From Ruficoccus sp. ZRK36 (lineage in GTDB: Bacteria > Verrucomicrobiota > Verrucomicrobiia > Opitutales > Cerasicoccaceae): a stretch of 64,000 bases of DNA. The notes under the pieces were generated by a model. It had not been told where the DNA came from. It made no database searches and saw only the letters and a program-made list of their open reading frames with translations. The stretch's first letter is position 1, and each line of letters starts with the position of its first letter. Positions 12,862 to 21,112 of this stretch are shown here, in pieces. Where the stretch lies: contig NZ_CP080649.1 of the NCBI RefSeq assembly GCF_019603315.1, positions 1-64,000 of the forward strand, given 5' to 3'. The position numbers and the translations under genes were made by a program.

Positions 12862-13515
12862 ATGGGTTTAACGATCGAAGACTGGGGCCGCACGGCCTAC
12901 ACGGACGCTTTTGAGCGGCAGCTGGAGCGCGTCGAGCAGCGCCTGGACGGCGAAATCGGCGACACGCTCATCCTGACCGAGCACGACTCGGTCTATACCA
13001 TCGGTGCCCGCCACGGGGCCGAGAAGCACCTGCTGCTCGCCCCCGATGCCCTGACGCAAAAGGGCATCACCGTGGCCAAGACCAACCGCGGCGGCGACAT
13101 CACCTGGCACGGCCCCGGCCAAATCGTAGGCTACCCGGTGGTCTCGCTGGCCGACACCCGCGACCTGCACGCCTACCTGCGCAATATCGAGCAGCTCATC
13201 ATCAATGTGCTCGGCTCGCTCGGGCTGGCCGCCGACCGCCGCGAGGGCTTGACCGGCATCTGGCTGGGCACCCGCAAGATCGCCGCCATCGGCGTGGCCG
13301 TAAAGCGCTGGGTCACCTACCACGGCTTCGCGCTCAACGTGAACTGCGACCTGGGCAACTTCGGGGGGATCGTCCCCTGCGGCATCACTCCGGCCGAGGG
13401 GACCGTCACCTCCGCCGCCGCCGAGCTGGGCCACGAAATCGACCTCACCGAGGTCAAACAACTCATCGCCACCGAGGCCGAGACACTGTTTGGAGTTGAA
13501 GCAACGAACGCATAA
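12862..13515 (+). CDS. lipB: Octanoyl-[ACP]:protein N-octanoyltransferase LipB
   Basis: Transfers octanoate from acyl carrier protein to lipoyl domains, the first step of lipoate assembly. The 217-residue protein carries EHDSVYTIGARHG, the signature TNRGGDITWHGPGQIVGYPV (about 74-93) and RKIAAIGVAVKRWVTYHGFALNV. The catalytic cysteine is in VPCGIT (about residue 174) with the lysine in GTRKIAAIG. The ATG at 12862 gives the normal length. It is adjacent to lipA on the same strand, the expected pathway pair. Confidence 0.96.
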   Translation: MGLTIEDWGRTAYTDAFERQLERVEQRLDGEIGDTLILTEHDSVYTIGARHGAEKHLLLAPDALTQKGITVAKTNRGGDITWHGPGQIVGYPVVSLADTRDLHAYLRNIEQLIINVLGSLGLAADRREGLTGIWLGTRKIAAIGVAVKRWVTYHGFALNVNCDLGNFGGIVPCGITPAEGTVTSAAAELGHEIDLTEVKQLIATEAETLFGVEATNA

Positions 13516-13593
13516 CCATCTTCCCGCCACGCGAGAAACCCCCATCGGCCTTTGACAAACGGCGCGGGTGTGGCAAAATTGACCTTTTCTCTC

Positions 13594-14493
13594 ATGAGCG
13601 ACAGCGATCTCCAACGCAAACCTTCCTGGCTGCGGGCCAAGCTTCCCAACGGTCCCGGCTACATGGAAACCCGCCGTAACGTAGACAGCCACAACCTGCA
13701 CACCGTCTGCCAGAGTGCCCAGTGCCCGAATATGGGCGAGTGCTGGAGCCGTGGCACCGCCACGGTGATGATCCTCGGTAACACCTGCACCCGCTCGTGC
13801 ACCTTTTGCGCCATCCACACCGGCCGTCCCACCGAGCTTGATCTGGGCGAACCGGCCCGCGTGGCCGACTCCGTCGCCCGCATGGGCCTGAAGCACGTGG
13901 TCGTCACCTCCGTGGCCCGCGATGACCTCAAGGACGGCGGTGCCAGCGTCTGGGCTGCCACCGTGCGCGCTATCCGCCACCGCTGCCCGAACACCGCCAT
14001 CGAGGTGCTCCCGGCGGACTTCCGCGGCAAGGCCGAGCACCTCGACATCCTGCTCGACGCCAAGCCCGACATTTTAAACCACAACATGGAGACGGTGAAG
14101 CGCCTCCAGCGCCCGATCCGCAAGACCGCCACCTATGACCGCTCCATGTGGGTCCTGAAGCACGCCAAGAGCCGCGGCTTCATCACCAAGAGCGGCATCA
14201 TGCTCGGCATCGGCGAGAAGGAAGAGGAAATGGTCGAACTGCTCAAGGACCTCCGCGCCATCGGCGTGAACATCCTGACCATCGGCCAGTACCTCCAGCC
14301 CACCAAGAACCACGAACCGATCGACCGCTGGGTCACTCCAGAGGAGTTTGCCCACTGGAAAAGCTTCGGGCTCGGCATGGGCTTCGATGTGATCGAAAGC
14401 GGTCCGCTCGTGCGCTCCTCCTACCACGCCGACGAGCAGAGCGACGGCTTCAAGCTCGTCGAACGCCGCTCCGGCGCTGCCGCCACCGCCTAA
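13594..14493 (+). CDS. lipA: Lipoyl synthase LipA (radical SAM)
   Basis: Inserts sulfur at C6 and C8 of protein-bound octanoate. The 299-residue protein has the auxiliary cluster motif CxxxxxCPNMGEC (CQSAQCPNMGEC, about 39-50) and the radical SAM motif CTRSCTFCAI (CxxxCxxC, about 65-74). A C-terminal RSSYHADE carries the arginine-serine that ligates the auxiliary cluster. Start chosen at MSDSDLQRKPSWLRAKLP, matching family N-termini. It lies 78 nt after lipB; the two enzymes act in sequence on the E2 and H proteins. Confidence 0.97.
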   Translation: MSDSDLQRKPSWLRAKLPNGPGYMETRRNVDSHNLHTVCQSAQCPNMGECWSRGTATVMILGNTCTRSCTFCAIHTGRPTELDLGEPARVADSVARMGLKHVVVTSVARDDLKDGGASVWAATVRAIRHRCPNTAIEVLPADFRGKAEHLDILLDAKPDILNHNMETVKRLQRPIRKTATYDRSMWVLKHAKSRGFITKSGIMLGIGEKEEEMVELLKDLRAIGVNILTIGQYLQPTKNHEPIDRWVTPEEFAHWKSFGLGMGFDVIESGPLVRSSYHADEQSDGFKLVERRSGAAATA

Positions 14494-14519
14494 GCAGGTT
14501 GAACCCGGTGCTACGCGCC

Positions 14520-14646
14520 CCGGACCCGCGGCAGGTCCGGCTGGACCACCATATATGCTTGTGGATGCGTTATCTCGTCCATGACATTTTCTCCTGAAAA
14601 TGTCATCAGTGATCCGGAAGGATCTCGGGTGCAGGGCTTGCCCTGC
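14520..14646. repeat. Intergenic hairpin cluster A
   Basis: Four inverted repeats lie between the convergent lipA and glycosidase genes. They are CCGGACC/GGTCCGG (14520-14540), ATGACATTTTC/GAAAATGTCAT (14581-14606), GATCC/GGATC (14611-14624) and GCAGGGC-TT-GCCCTGC (14631-14646). The second and fourth recur in similar form at the other clusters in this window. The last one runs into the glycosidase stop codon. They may act as bidirectional terminators. Confidence 0.75.
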
Positions 14647-17231
14647 TAATCCTGTAGTCGGACTTCGTACCAGAGCGTCTGGTCGTCGGGGCCGATAGTC
14701 CAGGTGGAGCTGCCGTCGGCAGCCTTGGTGACAGGCACGCTGCTCAACCGCTTGCCATCGCCGTCGAGCGCGTACACGGCGCTAACGGACGCATCGAGCG
14801 TGAAGGTGGCGGGGATGCCATTGACCTCCGCAGGCCCGCGCCCCCAGTCATTACCGACGGTGGTACGGTCTTCATTCCACGCCATGCCGGGGCTTTCGGC
14901 CCGGCCAACAGCCACCAGTACCAACCGCGAAGCCTCCTCCAGCGCGCTGCCGTCATAGCTGCTCACAAAGACGCAGGCGTAGTCTCGGTCCACGCTGCCG
15001 ATGCTCATCGTTAGGCCATCCAGCTTCGTCTCGGAATCAGCCACCAGACCGAACAACCCACGCGTCGCCGGGGTGTTAACGATCAGGCGAGCCTTGCGCG
15101 GAGCATCCGTCTGCCAGACGACTTGCCCGTCCGGGTCGGAGAGGAATTTGTCCGGCGAGGGTACCGTGGGATGCTCCAGCTCAGGATCAATCCCGATCTG
15201 CCGGTCAAACGCCAGCAGCGGCGAGGGGCGCTCATTGAGTGTACCAGCCGCGACCTTGGACAGCGGCTTCAAGTCCCCGCGCACGTAGAGGTTTGCGCTG
15301 ACGCCCATCAGGGCCAGCTTGACCGGGTCACCCGTGAGGTTGAAGAAACCGTACAGCCCCTGAATATCCCACTGCCCGCCCAGCGTGTGGTAGTTGAAGA
15401 AGAAGACGCCGTCCCAATCCTGAAGGGCCGCCAGGACCCCGGCGAAAGGCGCGGTGCTCGCCGCAAAGTTGTTCGGGCTCGGGATCATCCACTCGGACAC
15501 CGTAAAGGGCCGCCCTAGGATCCGCCATGTGCCAGCCCGCGTGAGCGTATCCTCACCGGGAAACTGCTCCATCGGGATGTTTTTTACGAACCAGTTGTTC
15601 CGGTCCCAGGACTTACCGGGGAAGCTCGGGTGGTGCCAATAGCCGTGCATATCGACATACTCGCAGGACTCTGCGGTGACATGCGCGCCGTGGTAGCTGG
15701 CCTGCGAACCGGTGATCGGCACCTTGACGCCGAGATCATCACGCAGGTAGCGGGTCATGTCCTGGATAAACTCGACCTCCACATCCATGAAGAACTGGTG
15801 CCCATCCTCCAGCATGGCGAGGCCGCTGCCAGTACCGGGCAGGGGCACATTCGCGGCCTCCAGGCTCTCGCCCTCTCCGAGCCCGACAAAGGCGGCCCCC
15901 TCCTGCAGCGTGACACCAGCCAGCTCCAGATTTGCAGCGCTCTTGCCAAACTTGAAGCACAGGCGCGCATCGCCATCATTTGTACTGGTGGCAATAAACG
16001 GTCTGATCACGTGCTGCCACTGCGTGGTTACACTGACTTTTTCCGTATAGCCGAGGCCATACCAGTTCGTCGGTCCACTGTTGGAGACATCCACATAGAG
16101 GCCCCGCGGCTCATCTGAGCGCACCCAGTAGCTGACGGTGTAGGCCTTGCCTTTCTCGATCGTCAGCCCCTGGCACATTAACTCCTGCGACTGAACATGC
16201 TCGCCCTGCTTGATGATATCCAAACGCAGGGCCGGAATACTCTTTTGCGGGCCGGGCTGATCGGGAACCATTTCGACATCGCCCTTAGCGGCGTGCAGCC
16301 ACCAGGGCTTCGCCGGTTTATTTTTACCAAAATCATCGCCTCCGACCATGACGGCCCCCAAGCGCTGCTCAGCGGTCGGTTCCCAAGCCTTCAGGAGCTT
16401 GGCCGTCGTACCATAGCGCTTGATCAGCCACGTATTCCACTGCTGCTGCAGCTCTTTCCGGTAAGGCTCGGCAAGGTCATCGATGATCGAAAGATCGTGG
16501 GTACTGAAGGCGTTCTCGTTTGTGATCTCGACCATGGCGATGCCGGGGTCGTCAACACGACGCATGTTGTCGCGGTAAGGGTTGCGGTGCCAGAGGTACT
16601 CGCGGCAGAACTCCTTAAAGCGCTCGCGCATCTCGGGCACGAAGTAGAGCAGGTACTTATCAAACATGAACGCCCGGCTGTCACCCCGGTCGATAAAGCC
16701 CTCCTCCTTCGTAAAGCTGCGGGAGACGTGCAGGTTCAGGTTCAGGTAGATACCGCGCTCATTGAGCTGGTTAAAAAAGTAGTCCTGTAGCTCAAGCTGA
16801 CCGGGGTCCATCTCGCGGTGTCCATCCTTGGCCGGCTGCCAGATACCCCGCGGGGTGTTGCCCATGTCATGGTGGTGGATGCGCACGGCGTTAACGCCGA
16901 GACCGGCCAGGCGCTTCGCCACCTTTTCCGCATCCTCGTGCGTGGGGAAGTTCGCCTCAAAGGTCACATTCACACCCCAGATGCGCAGGCGCTCATCGCC
17001 TGTGTAGAAGTGCCCGTCCTTGATCTCGACAAAGCCGTCCTCCCCGGCTGGCTCGCGCAAGAGCGCCGAAAAGTCCGTCACGCTATCGCCCTCCATATCC
17101 CCCGTGATCGCAAAGGGGAACCAGCCCGGACTACCCGGGCCTTCCTGGGCGGGGGCGGTATCCGCGAAAGCACCGACGTGGGCACTGGTTAAACCGAAGG
17201 CGAAAAGAGCGACGAGTTTTCTAATGAGCAT
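14646..17231 (-). CDS. Secreted clan-A (GH5-like) glycoside hydrolase with inserted CBM4/9-like domain
   Basis: Predicted exported polysaccharide-degrading enzyme of 861 residues. A signal peptide (MLIRKLVALFAFGLTSAHVGAFADT) precedes a TIM-barrel start with LRIWGVNVTFEANFP (about 82-96) and AVRIHHHDMGN. The putative acid/base is E239 in VEITNENAF and the nucleophile E580 in TVSEWMIP. A beta-sandwich module resembling CBM4/9 (about 310-445, with KAYTVSYWVRSDEPRG) is inserted between the two catalytic halves. A C-terminal beta-rich domain ends VRLQD. The substrate is unknown. The start at 17231 gives the best signal peptide. No PEP-CTERM or LPXTG tail is seen. Confidence 0.8.
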   Translation of the reverse strand: MLIRKLVALFAFGLTSAHVGAFADTAPAQEGPGSPGWFPFAITGDMEGDSVTDFSALLREPAGEDGFVEIKDGHFYTGDERLRIWGVNVTFEANFPTHEDAEKVAKRLAGLGVNAVRIHHHDMGNTPRGIWQPAKDGHREMDPGQLELQDYFFNQLNERGIYLNLNLHVSRSFTKEEGFIDRGDSRAFMFDKYLLYFVPEMRERFKEFCREYLWHRNPYRDNMRRVDDPGIAMVEITNENAFSTHDLSIIDDLAEPYRKELQQQWNTWLIKRYGTTAKLLKAWEPTAEQRLGAVMVGGDDFGKNKPAKPWWLHAAKGDVEMVPDQPGPQKSIPALRLDIIKQGEHVQSQELMCQGLTIEKGKAYTVSYWVRSDEPRGLYVDVSNSGPTNWYGLGYTEKVSVTTQWQHVIRPFIATSTNDGDARLCFKFGKSAANLELAGVTLQEGAAFVGLGEGESLEAANVPLPGTGSGLAMLEDGHQFFMDVEVEFIQDMTRYLRDDLGVKVPITGSQASYHGAHVTAESCEYVDMHGYWHHPSFPGKSWDRNNWFVKNIPMEQFPGEDTLTRAGTWRILGRPFTVSEWMIPSPNNFAASTAPFAGVLAALQDWDGVFFFNYHTLGGQWDIQGLYGFFNLTGDPVKLALMGVSANLYVRGDLKPLSKVAAGTLNERPSPLLAFDRQIGIDPELEHPTVPSPDKFLSDPDGQVVWQTDAPRKARLIVNTPATRGLFGLVADSETKLDGLTMSIGSVDRDYACVFVSSYDGSALEEASRLVLVAVGRAESPGMAWNEDRTTVGNDWGRGPAEVNGIPATFTLDASVSAVYALDGDGKRLSSVPVTKAADGSSTWTIGPDDQTLWYEVRLQD

Positions 17232-17292
17232 GGGGTCCGGGCAGACTGAGAAAAGTCCCGGCACAAATCAAGCCACCAATTCTCCTCACGGC

Positions 17293-17733
17293 CTATCCGA
17301 AGCGACCCGCACTCCAGGCATTCAGAATCACGCAAACCCACGTAAAAAAGACATTCACCAGCGCGAAGAATACAGCCGCGCTCCCCATATCCTTGGCCCG
17401 ACGGGCAAAGGGGTGCGTCTCCTGGCTCACGTAGTCCACCGTCCACTCGATCGCGGAGTTGAGCAGCTCAGTAATCAGCACGATAAAGAGGCTGCTGATC
17501 ATGAGGGCCGTCCCGATCCAGCCCACGGGCAGGAAGATAGCCACGGGCACGAGAATCACGCACAAAAGCAGCTCCTGCCGAAAGGCCGACTCCTGCTTCA
17601 TGGCGGCCCCGATCCCCTGCAGCGAATAGCGGAGGGCGTTATAAATACGTCGCAGGCCCCCGGTGGACTTGTCCTGACGGACGGTGTCCTCGATGGAGCG
17701 AGCGGCGGTTTCCGGTTGGCGTTCCTGCAGCAT
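17293..17733 (-). CDS. dgkA: Diacylglycerol kinase / undecaprenol kinase family (DgkA)
   Basis: Small integral membrane kinase, 146 residues, that phosphorylates diacylglycerol or undecaprenol. The family signature ELLNSAIEWTVDYVS (about 89-103) carries the catalytic Glu and Asn. It is followed by HPFARRAKDMGSAAVFFA, and three hydrophobic segments are seen. A cytosolic N-terminal extension of about 30 residues precedes RRIYNALRYSLQGIGAAMKQE. It sits downstream of hppA, separated by a strong terminator. Lipid-versus-undecaprenol specificity cannot be judged from sequence. Confidence 0.93.
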   Translation of the reverse strand: MLQERQPETAARSIEDTVRQDKSTGGLRRIYNALRYSLQGIGAAMKQESAFRQELLLCVILVPVAIFLPVGWIGTALMISSLFIVLITELLNSAIEWTVDYVSQETHPFARRAKDMGSAAVFFALVNVFFTWVCVILNAWSAGRFG

Positions 17734-17741
17734 AGGTGTGC

Positions 17742-17776
17742 AAAAAAGGAAAGCCGCGAACGTATCGCGGCTTTCC
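17742..17776 (-). terminator. Rho-independent terminator downstream of hppA
   Basis: On the minus strand GGAAAGCCGCG-ATACGTT-CGCGGCTTTCC (perfect 11-bp stem) is followed by TTTTTT. It lies between the hppA stop and the dgkA start. Confidence 0.92.
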
Positions 17777-17803
17777 CATAAGGCAAACTTTTAAGGCGCA
17801 GTA

Positions 17804-17826
17804 CACCGGTTTGTAACAAACCGGTG
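17804..17826 (-). terminator. Second hairpin after hppA
   Basis: A perfect 10-bp inverted repeat, CACCGGTTTG-TAA-CAAACCGGTG, begins 9 nt after the hppA stop. It has no U-tract directly behind it. It may block 3' exonucleases ahead of the true terminator. Confidence 0.6.
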
Positions 17827-17835
17827 CCGCTCCGA

Positions 17836-20064
17836 TTAAAGCAGGCTGAAGCTGACGGTCACACCGGCAACAACGATCGAGACCATGCTCATCAGCTTGA
17901 TGAGGATGTTCAGGCTCGGGCCGGAGGTGTCCTTGAAGGGGTCACCCACCGTATCACCGATGACGGAGGCCTTGTGGGCTTCGGAGCCCTTACCACCGTG
18001 GTGGCCTTCTTCGATGTGCTTCTTGGCGTTGTCCCAGGCACCACCACTGTTGGCCATGAAGACCGCCAGCGAGAAGCCGCCACAAAGGGCGCCACCGAGC
18101 AGACCGAGCACGCCCGGCACGCCGAAGACGATACCCACCAGCACCGGCACGACTACAGCCGTCAGCGCGGGGAAGAGCATTTCCTTCTGGGCAGCAAAGG
18201 TCGAGATGGTCACGCAGCGTGCGTAATCCGGCTCAGCCTTACCCTCGAGGATACCGGCGATCTCCTTAAACTGACGGCGAACTTCGTCCACCATCTGGGA
18301 GGCAGCGCGGCCCACAGCGTTCATGGTCAGACCGCAGAACAGGAACGCCATCATGCAGCCCAGAAACAGGCCGATGATCACCTTCGGGTTCATCAGGTTG
18401 ACTTCAAAGACATTCATCATGTCGAACAGGCTCAGGTTGGTCACCTGGTCGCTATTCACGACCGTCGTGCCGTCCGGGAAGAGGAAGCTGCCGGCCTGCG
18501 CCATGACGCGGTTGATGCCGATCTTCAGCTCTTCGATGTAGGAGGCCAGCAGGGCCAGAGCGGTCAGAGCGGCGGAGCCGATGGCGAAGCCCTTACCGGT
18601 CGCGGCCGTGGTGTTACCCAGCGAGTCGAGCAGGTCCGTGCGGCGGCGCACTTCAGGATCGAGGCCGCTCATTTCGGCGTTACCACCGGCGTTGTCGGCG
18701 ATGGGGCCGTAGGCGTCCGTGGCCAGGGTGATGCCCAGCGTGGAGAGCATACCGACAGCAGCGATGCCGATACCGTAGAGACCCTGCGACATGGTCGCCG
18801 AATCAAAGGAGAAGTTCGTCGAAAGCAGGTAAGCCAGCGTCGTACCGACACACACAGCCAGCACCGGGTAAGCGACAGAGAGCATCCCCTCGCCCATACC
18901 AGCGATGATAACTGTAGCCGGGCCTGTATTGGCCTGCTCAGCGATCTTCTGCGTCGGGCGGTAAGCCTGCGAGGTGTAGTACTCGGTAGCGCGACCGATA
19001 ACGATACCCGTGATCAAACCGACCACGATAGCGCCCCAGACACCGAGCCAATTCGGGATGTCGAGGAGGTACAGGACCCCAGCGGCGAAAACGATAACCA
19101 GCGCGGAGCTGATGTTGATACCCTTACCCAGAGCACCGAGCAGGACCTTGCTGTCAGCACCCTTTTTCACACGGACGCTGAAGATACCGAGAATGGACAG
19201 CAGCGTACCGAAGGCACCGATCAGCATCGGGGCGATAACGGCCTTCATCTGGACGTCCGTCCCCTGACCGAGGAACGCGGCAGCACCGAGCGAAGCGGTG
19301 GCCAGGATCGAGCCACAGTAGCTCTCGTACAGGTCAGCGCCCATACCGGCCACGTCACCGACGTTGTCACCGACGTTGTCAGCGATGGTAGCGGGGTTGC
19401 GCGGGTCGTCTTCCGGGATACCGGCTTCGACCTTACCGACGAGGTCGGCACCGACGTCAGCGGCCTTGGTAAAGATACCGCCGCCAACACGGGCGAACAG
19501 AGCCTGCAAAGAGGCACCCATACCGAAGGTCAGCATCGTGGTGGTGATGATGATGAGGTTATGGCCGCCGGCCTCGGCGATCGGGTAGAAGTTAGCCAGA
19601 ACCAGGAACCAGATGGAGATGTCCAGCAGGCCCAGACCGACCACAACCAGGCCCATAACGGCACCGGAGCGGAAGGCAACACGCAGACCGTGGTCGAGCG
19701 AGTCATTGGCGGCATTGGCAGCACGCGCACTGGCGTAGGTGGCGGTCTTCATACCGAAGAAGCCAGCCAGACCCGAGAAGAAGCCCCCCGTCAGGAACGC
19801 GAACGGCACCCAGGGGTTCTGAAGCTTCAGCCCGTAGGCGAGCACGGCGAAAACCAGCGTGAGGATAACGAAGACGATACCCACGATCTTGTACTGCTGG
19901 CGCAGATAAGCGTAGGCACCGGCGCGCACGTGCGCGGCGATCTTCTTCATGGTATCAGTGCCTTCGCTCTCCGCCATCATCTGACGGAAGAAGTACCAGG
20001 CAAAGGCCAGGGCGACGATCGAGCCGACCGGGACAAACCAAAATAGCGGATGAATGGATTGCAT
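17836..20064 (-). CDS. hppA: Membrane-bound ion-pumping pyrophosphatase
   Basis: Couples hydrolysis of cytosolic pyrophosphate to export of H+ and/or Na+. The 742-residue protein has about 16 hydrophobic segments. The substrate site is [11 protein letters not shown], followed by [19 protein letters not shown], and a later Asp/Lys-rich site is [13 protein letters not shown]. The motif [16 protein letters not shown] has Ala, not Lys, at the position that distinguishes K+-dependent enzymes, so K+ dependence is inferred. H+ versus Na+ specificity is not resolved. It lies 49 nt after an unknown gene on the same strand and ends before paired hairpins. Confidence 0.95.
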   Translation of the reverse strand: MQSIHPLFWFVPVGSIVALAFAWYFFRQMMAESEGTDTMKKIAAHVRAGAYAYLRQQYKIVGIVFVILTLVFAVLAYGLKLQNPWVPFAFLTGGFFSGLAGFFGMKTATYASARAANAANDSLDHGLRVAFRSGAVMGLVVVGLGLLDISIWFLVLANFYPIAEAGGHNLIIITTTMLTFGMGASLQALFARVGGGIFTKAADVGADLVGKVEAGIPEDDPRNPATIADNVGDNVGDVAGMGADLYESYCGSILATASLGAAAFLGQGTDVQMKAVIAPMLIGAFGTLLSILGIFSVRVKKGADSKVLLGALGKGINISSALVIVFAAGVLYLLDIPNWLGVWGAIVVGLITGIVIGRATEYYTSQAYRPTQKIAEQANTGPATVIIAGMGEGMLSVAYPVLAVCVGTTLAYLLSTNFSFDSATMSQGLYGIGIAAVGMLSTLGITLATDAYGPIADNAGGNAEMSGLDPEVRRRTDLLDSLGNTTAATGKGFAIGSAALTALALLASYIEELKIGINRVMAQAGSFLFPDGTTVVNSDQVTNLSLFDMMNVFEVNLMNPKVIIGLFLGCMMAFLFCGLTMNAVGRAASQMVDEVRRQFKEIAGILEGKAEPDYARCVTISTFAAQKEMLFPALTAVVVPVLVGIVFGVPGVLGLLGGALCGGFSLAVFMANSGGAWDNAKKHIEEGHHGGKGSEAHKASVIGDTVGDPFKDTSGPSLNILIKLMSMVSIVVAGVTVSFSLL

Positions 20065-20113
20065 AACTAAACGGATAAGATTGTTCTATAAAATGTAGCG
20101 TAAACGGGATCCC

Positions 20114-20887
20114 TTAGCCCAGGGATGCCTCGGCAGAGCGCCACCACTCGTAGTATTCGCGCTGGAGCTGATCCATGCTCGGCATCGGGTAGAAGAGCAT
20201 CTTGTCGGAGCTGCCGACGAAGAAGCCGCTCTTGACCGTGCGGTACAGGATGTCACCAGGCATGGAACGGATAACAGCCTTGGTCTGCTTGACCTCGTTG
20301 TCCTTGACGGCCATGAGGCAGTCGCGCAGGTGGCTGATGTTCGGGTACGGCAGGTTGTCGGCCTTGGCGTTGGCCGGATCTTCAGCGAGACCGTCGAGTT
20401 CGAGGTCGCAGAAGACGATCTTATCCACAGAAACGGGGTCGTTGCGGTCGGTGATGCGCTTGCAGAAGGCATCGGGGCTCAGCGAGCTGGCCACACGCGG
20501 ACGCAGCGGGCAGATTTCCTGGTAGAGGTGAACCGCGTCGGTGCTCTTCGGTTCGTAAACCTCGGGCTCGATCGCGAGCATTTTGCCATCATCGGTGATC
20601 AGGTACAGCTTACCCAGCGCATCGAGCGGCACATGCTCAAGCACACGGTAGATCGACAGATAGGTCGACTTACGGGGGCGGCCATCCTCGTGCGGGACAC
20701 ACCGCTTTTCGATCTCGTCCATCTTGAGATAGTCCGAGGTGAAGTTGCGCTTTACCTCGAAAAAGAGGGCGCGACCACGGCTGCGTTTTTGTGTCCCGGT
20801 CGCGTAGTAAGCCCCGAACTGCTCAGGCGGCAGCATCGAGGCGATCAGCGACTCAGGGATGAGTGACAGATATAAGAACGTTTGCAT
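20114..20887 (-). CDS. Protein of unknown function upstream of hppA
   Basis: Not assigned to a named family. Predicted soluble, 257 residues, starting MQTFLYLSLIPESLIASMLP. It shows PEQFGAYYATGTQKRSRGRALFFEV (about 21-45), then VLEHVPLDALGKLYLITDDGKML, and later VFCDLELDGLAEDP. It ends with an amphipathic YYEWWRSAEASLG. No signal peptide, Walker motif or metal-ligand pattern is evident. I have a vague sense of similar hypothetical proteins in Verrucomicrobia. The 49-nt gap to hppA suggests cotranscription. The start ATG at 20887 is the first in frame. Confidence 0.75.
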   Translation of the reverse strand: MQTFLYLSLIPESLIASMLPPEQFGAYYATGTQKRSRGRALFFEVKRNFTSDYLKMDEIEKRCVPHEDGRPRKSTYLSIYRVLEHVPLDALGKLYLITDDGKMLAIEPEVYEPKSTDAVHLYQEICPLRPRVASSLSPDAFCKRITDRNDPVSVDKIVFCDLELDGLAEDPANAKADNLPYPNISHLRDCLMAVKDNEVKQTKAVIRSMPGDILYRTVKSGFFVGSSDKMLFYPMPSMDQLQREYYEWWRSAEASLG

Positions 20888-21112
20888 AACTCTTTATATT
20901 CCCGCTGTACCAAATTAGCTCTGCTTAACCTAGGCAAGACATTAATTAGTTTTAATAAACCTACTAATGGGCATGAAAACACGGCCTTAAGTTACCTATG
21001 GGTGACAAAATTTCCATTTTTGAGCACATACTTGTAACCGGTTTGTCATAATCCCGGCTTTGACGTGGCACACCTGACCTGTTTCACTGTTGTGCACCAA
21101 TCCCTTACCGCT

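Noticed and set aside
12868-14040. Long minus-strand frame across lipB and lipA
   Set aside because: It spans two well-defined genes on the other strand and shows only compositional bias.
17824-20046. 740-codon open frame opposite hppA
   Set aside because: Rich in His, Asp, Gly and Arg with no hydrophobic or domain pattern; hppA on the other strand is unmistakable.
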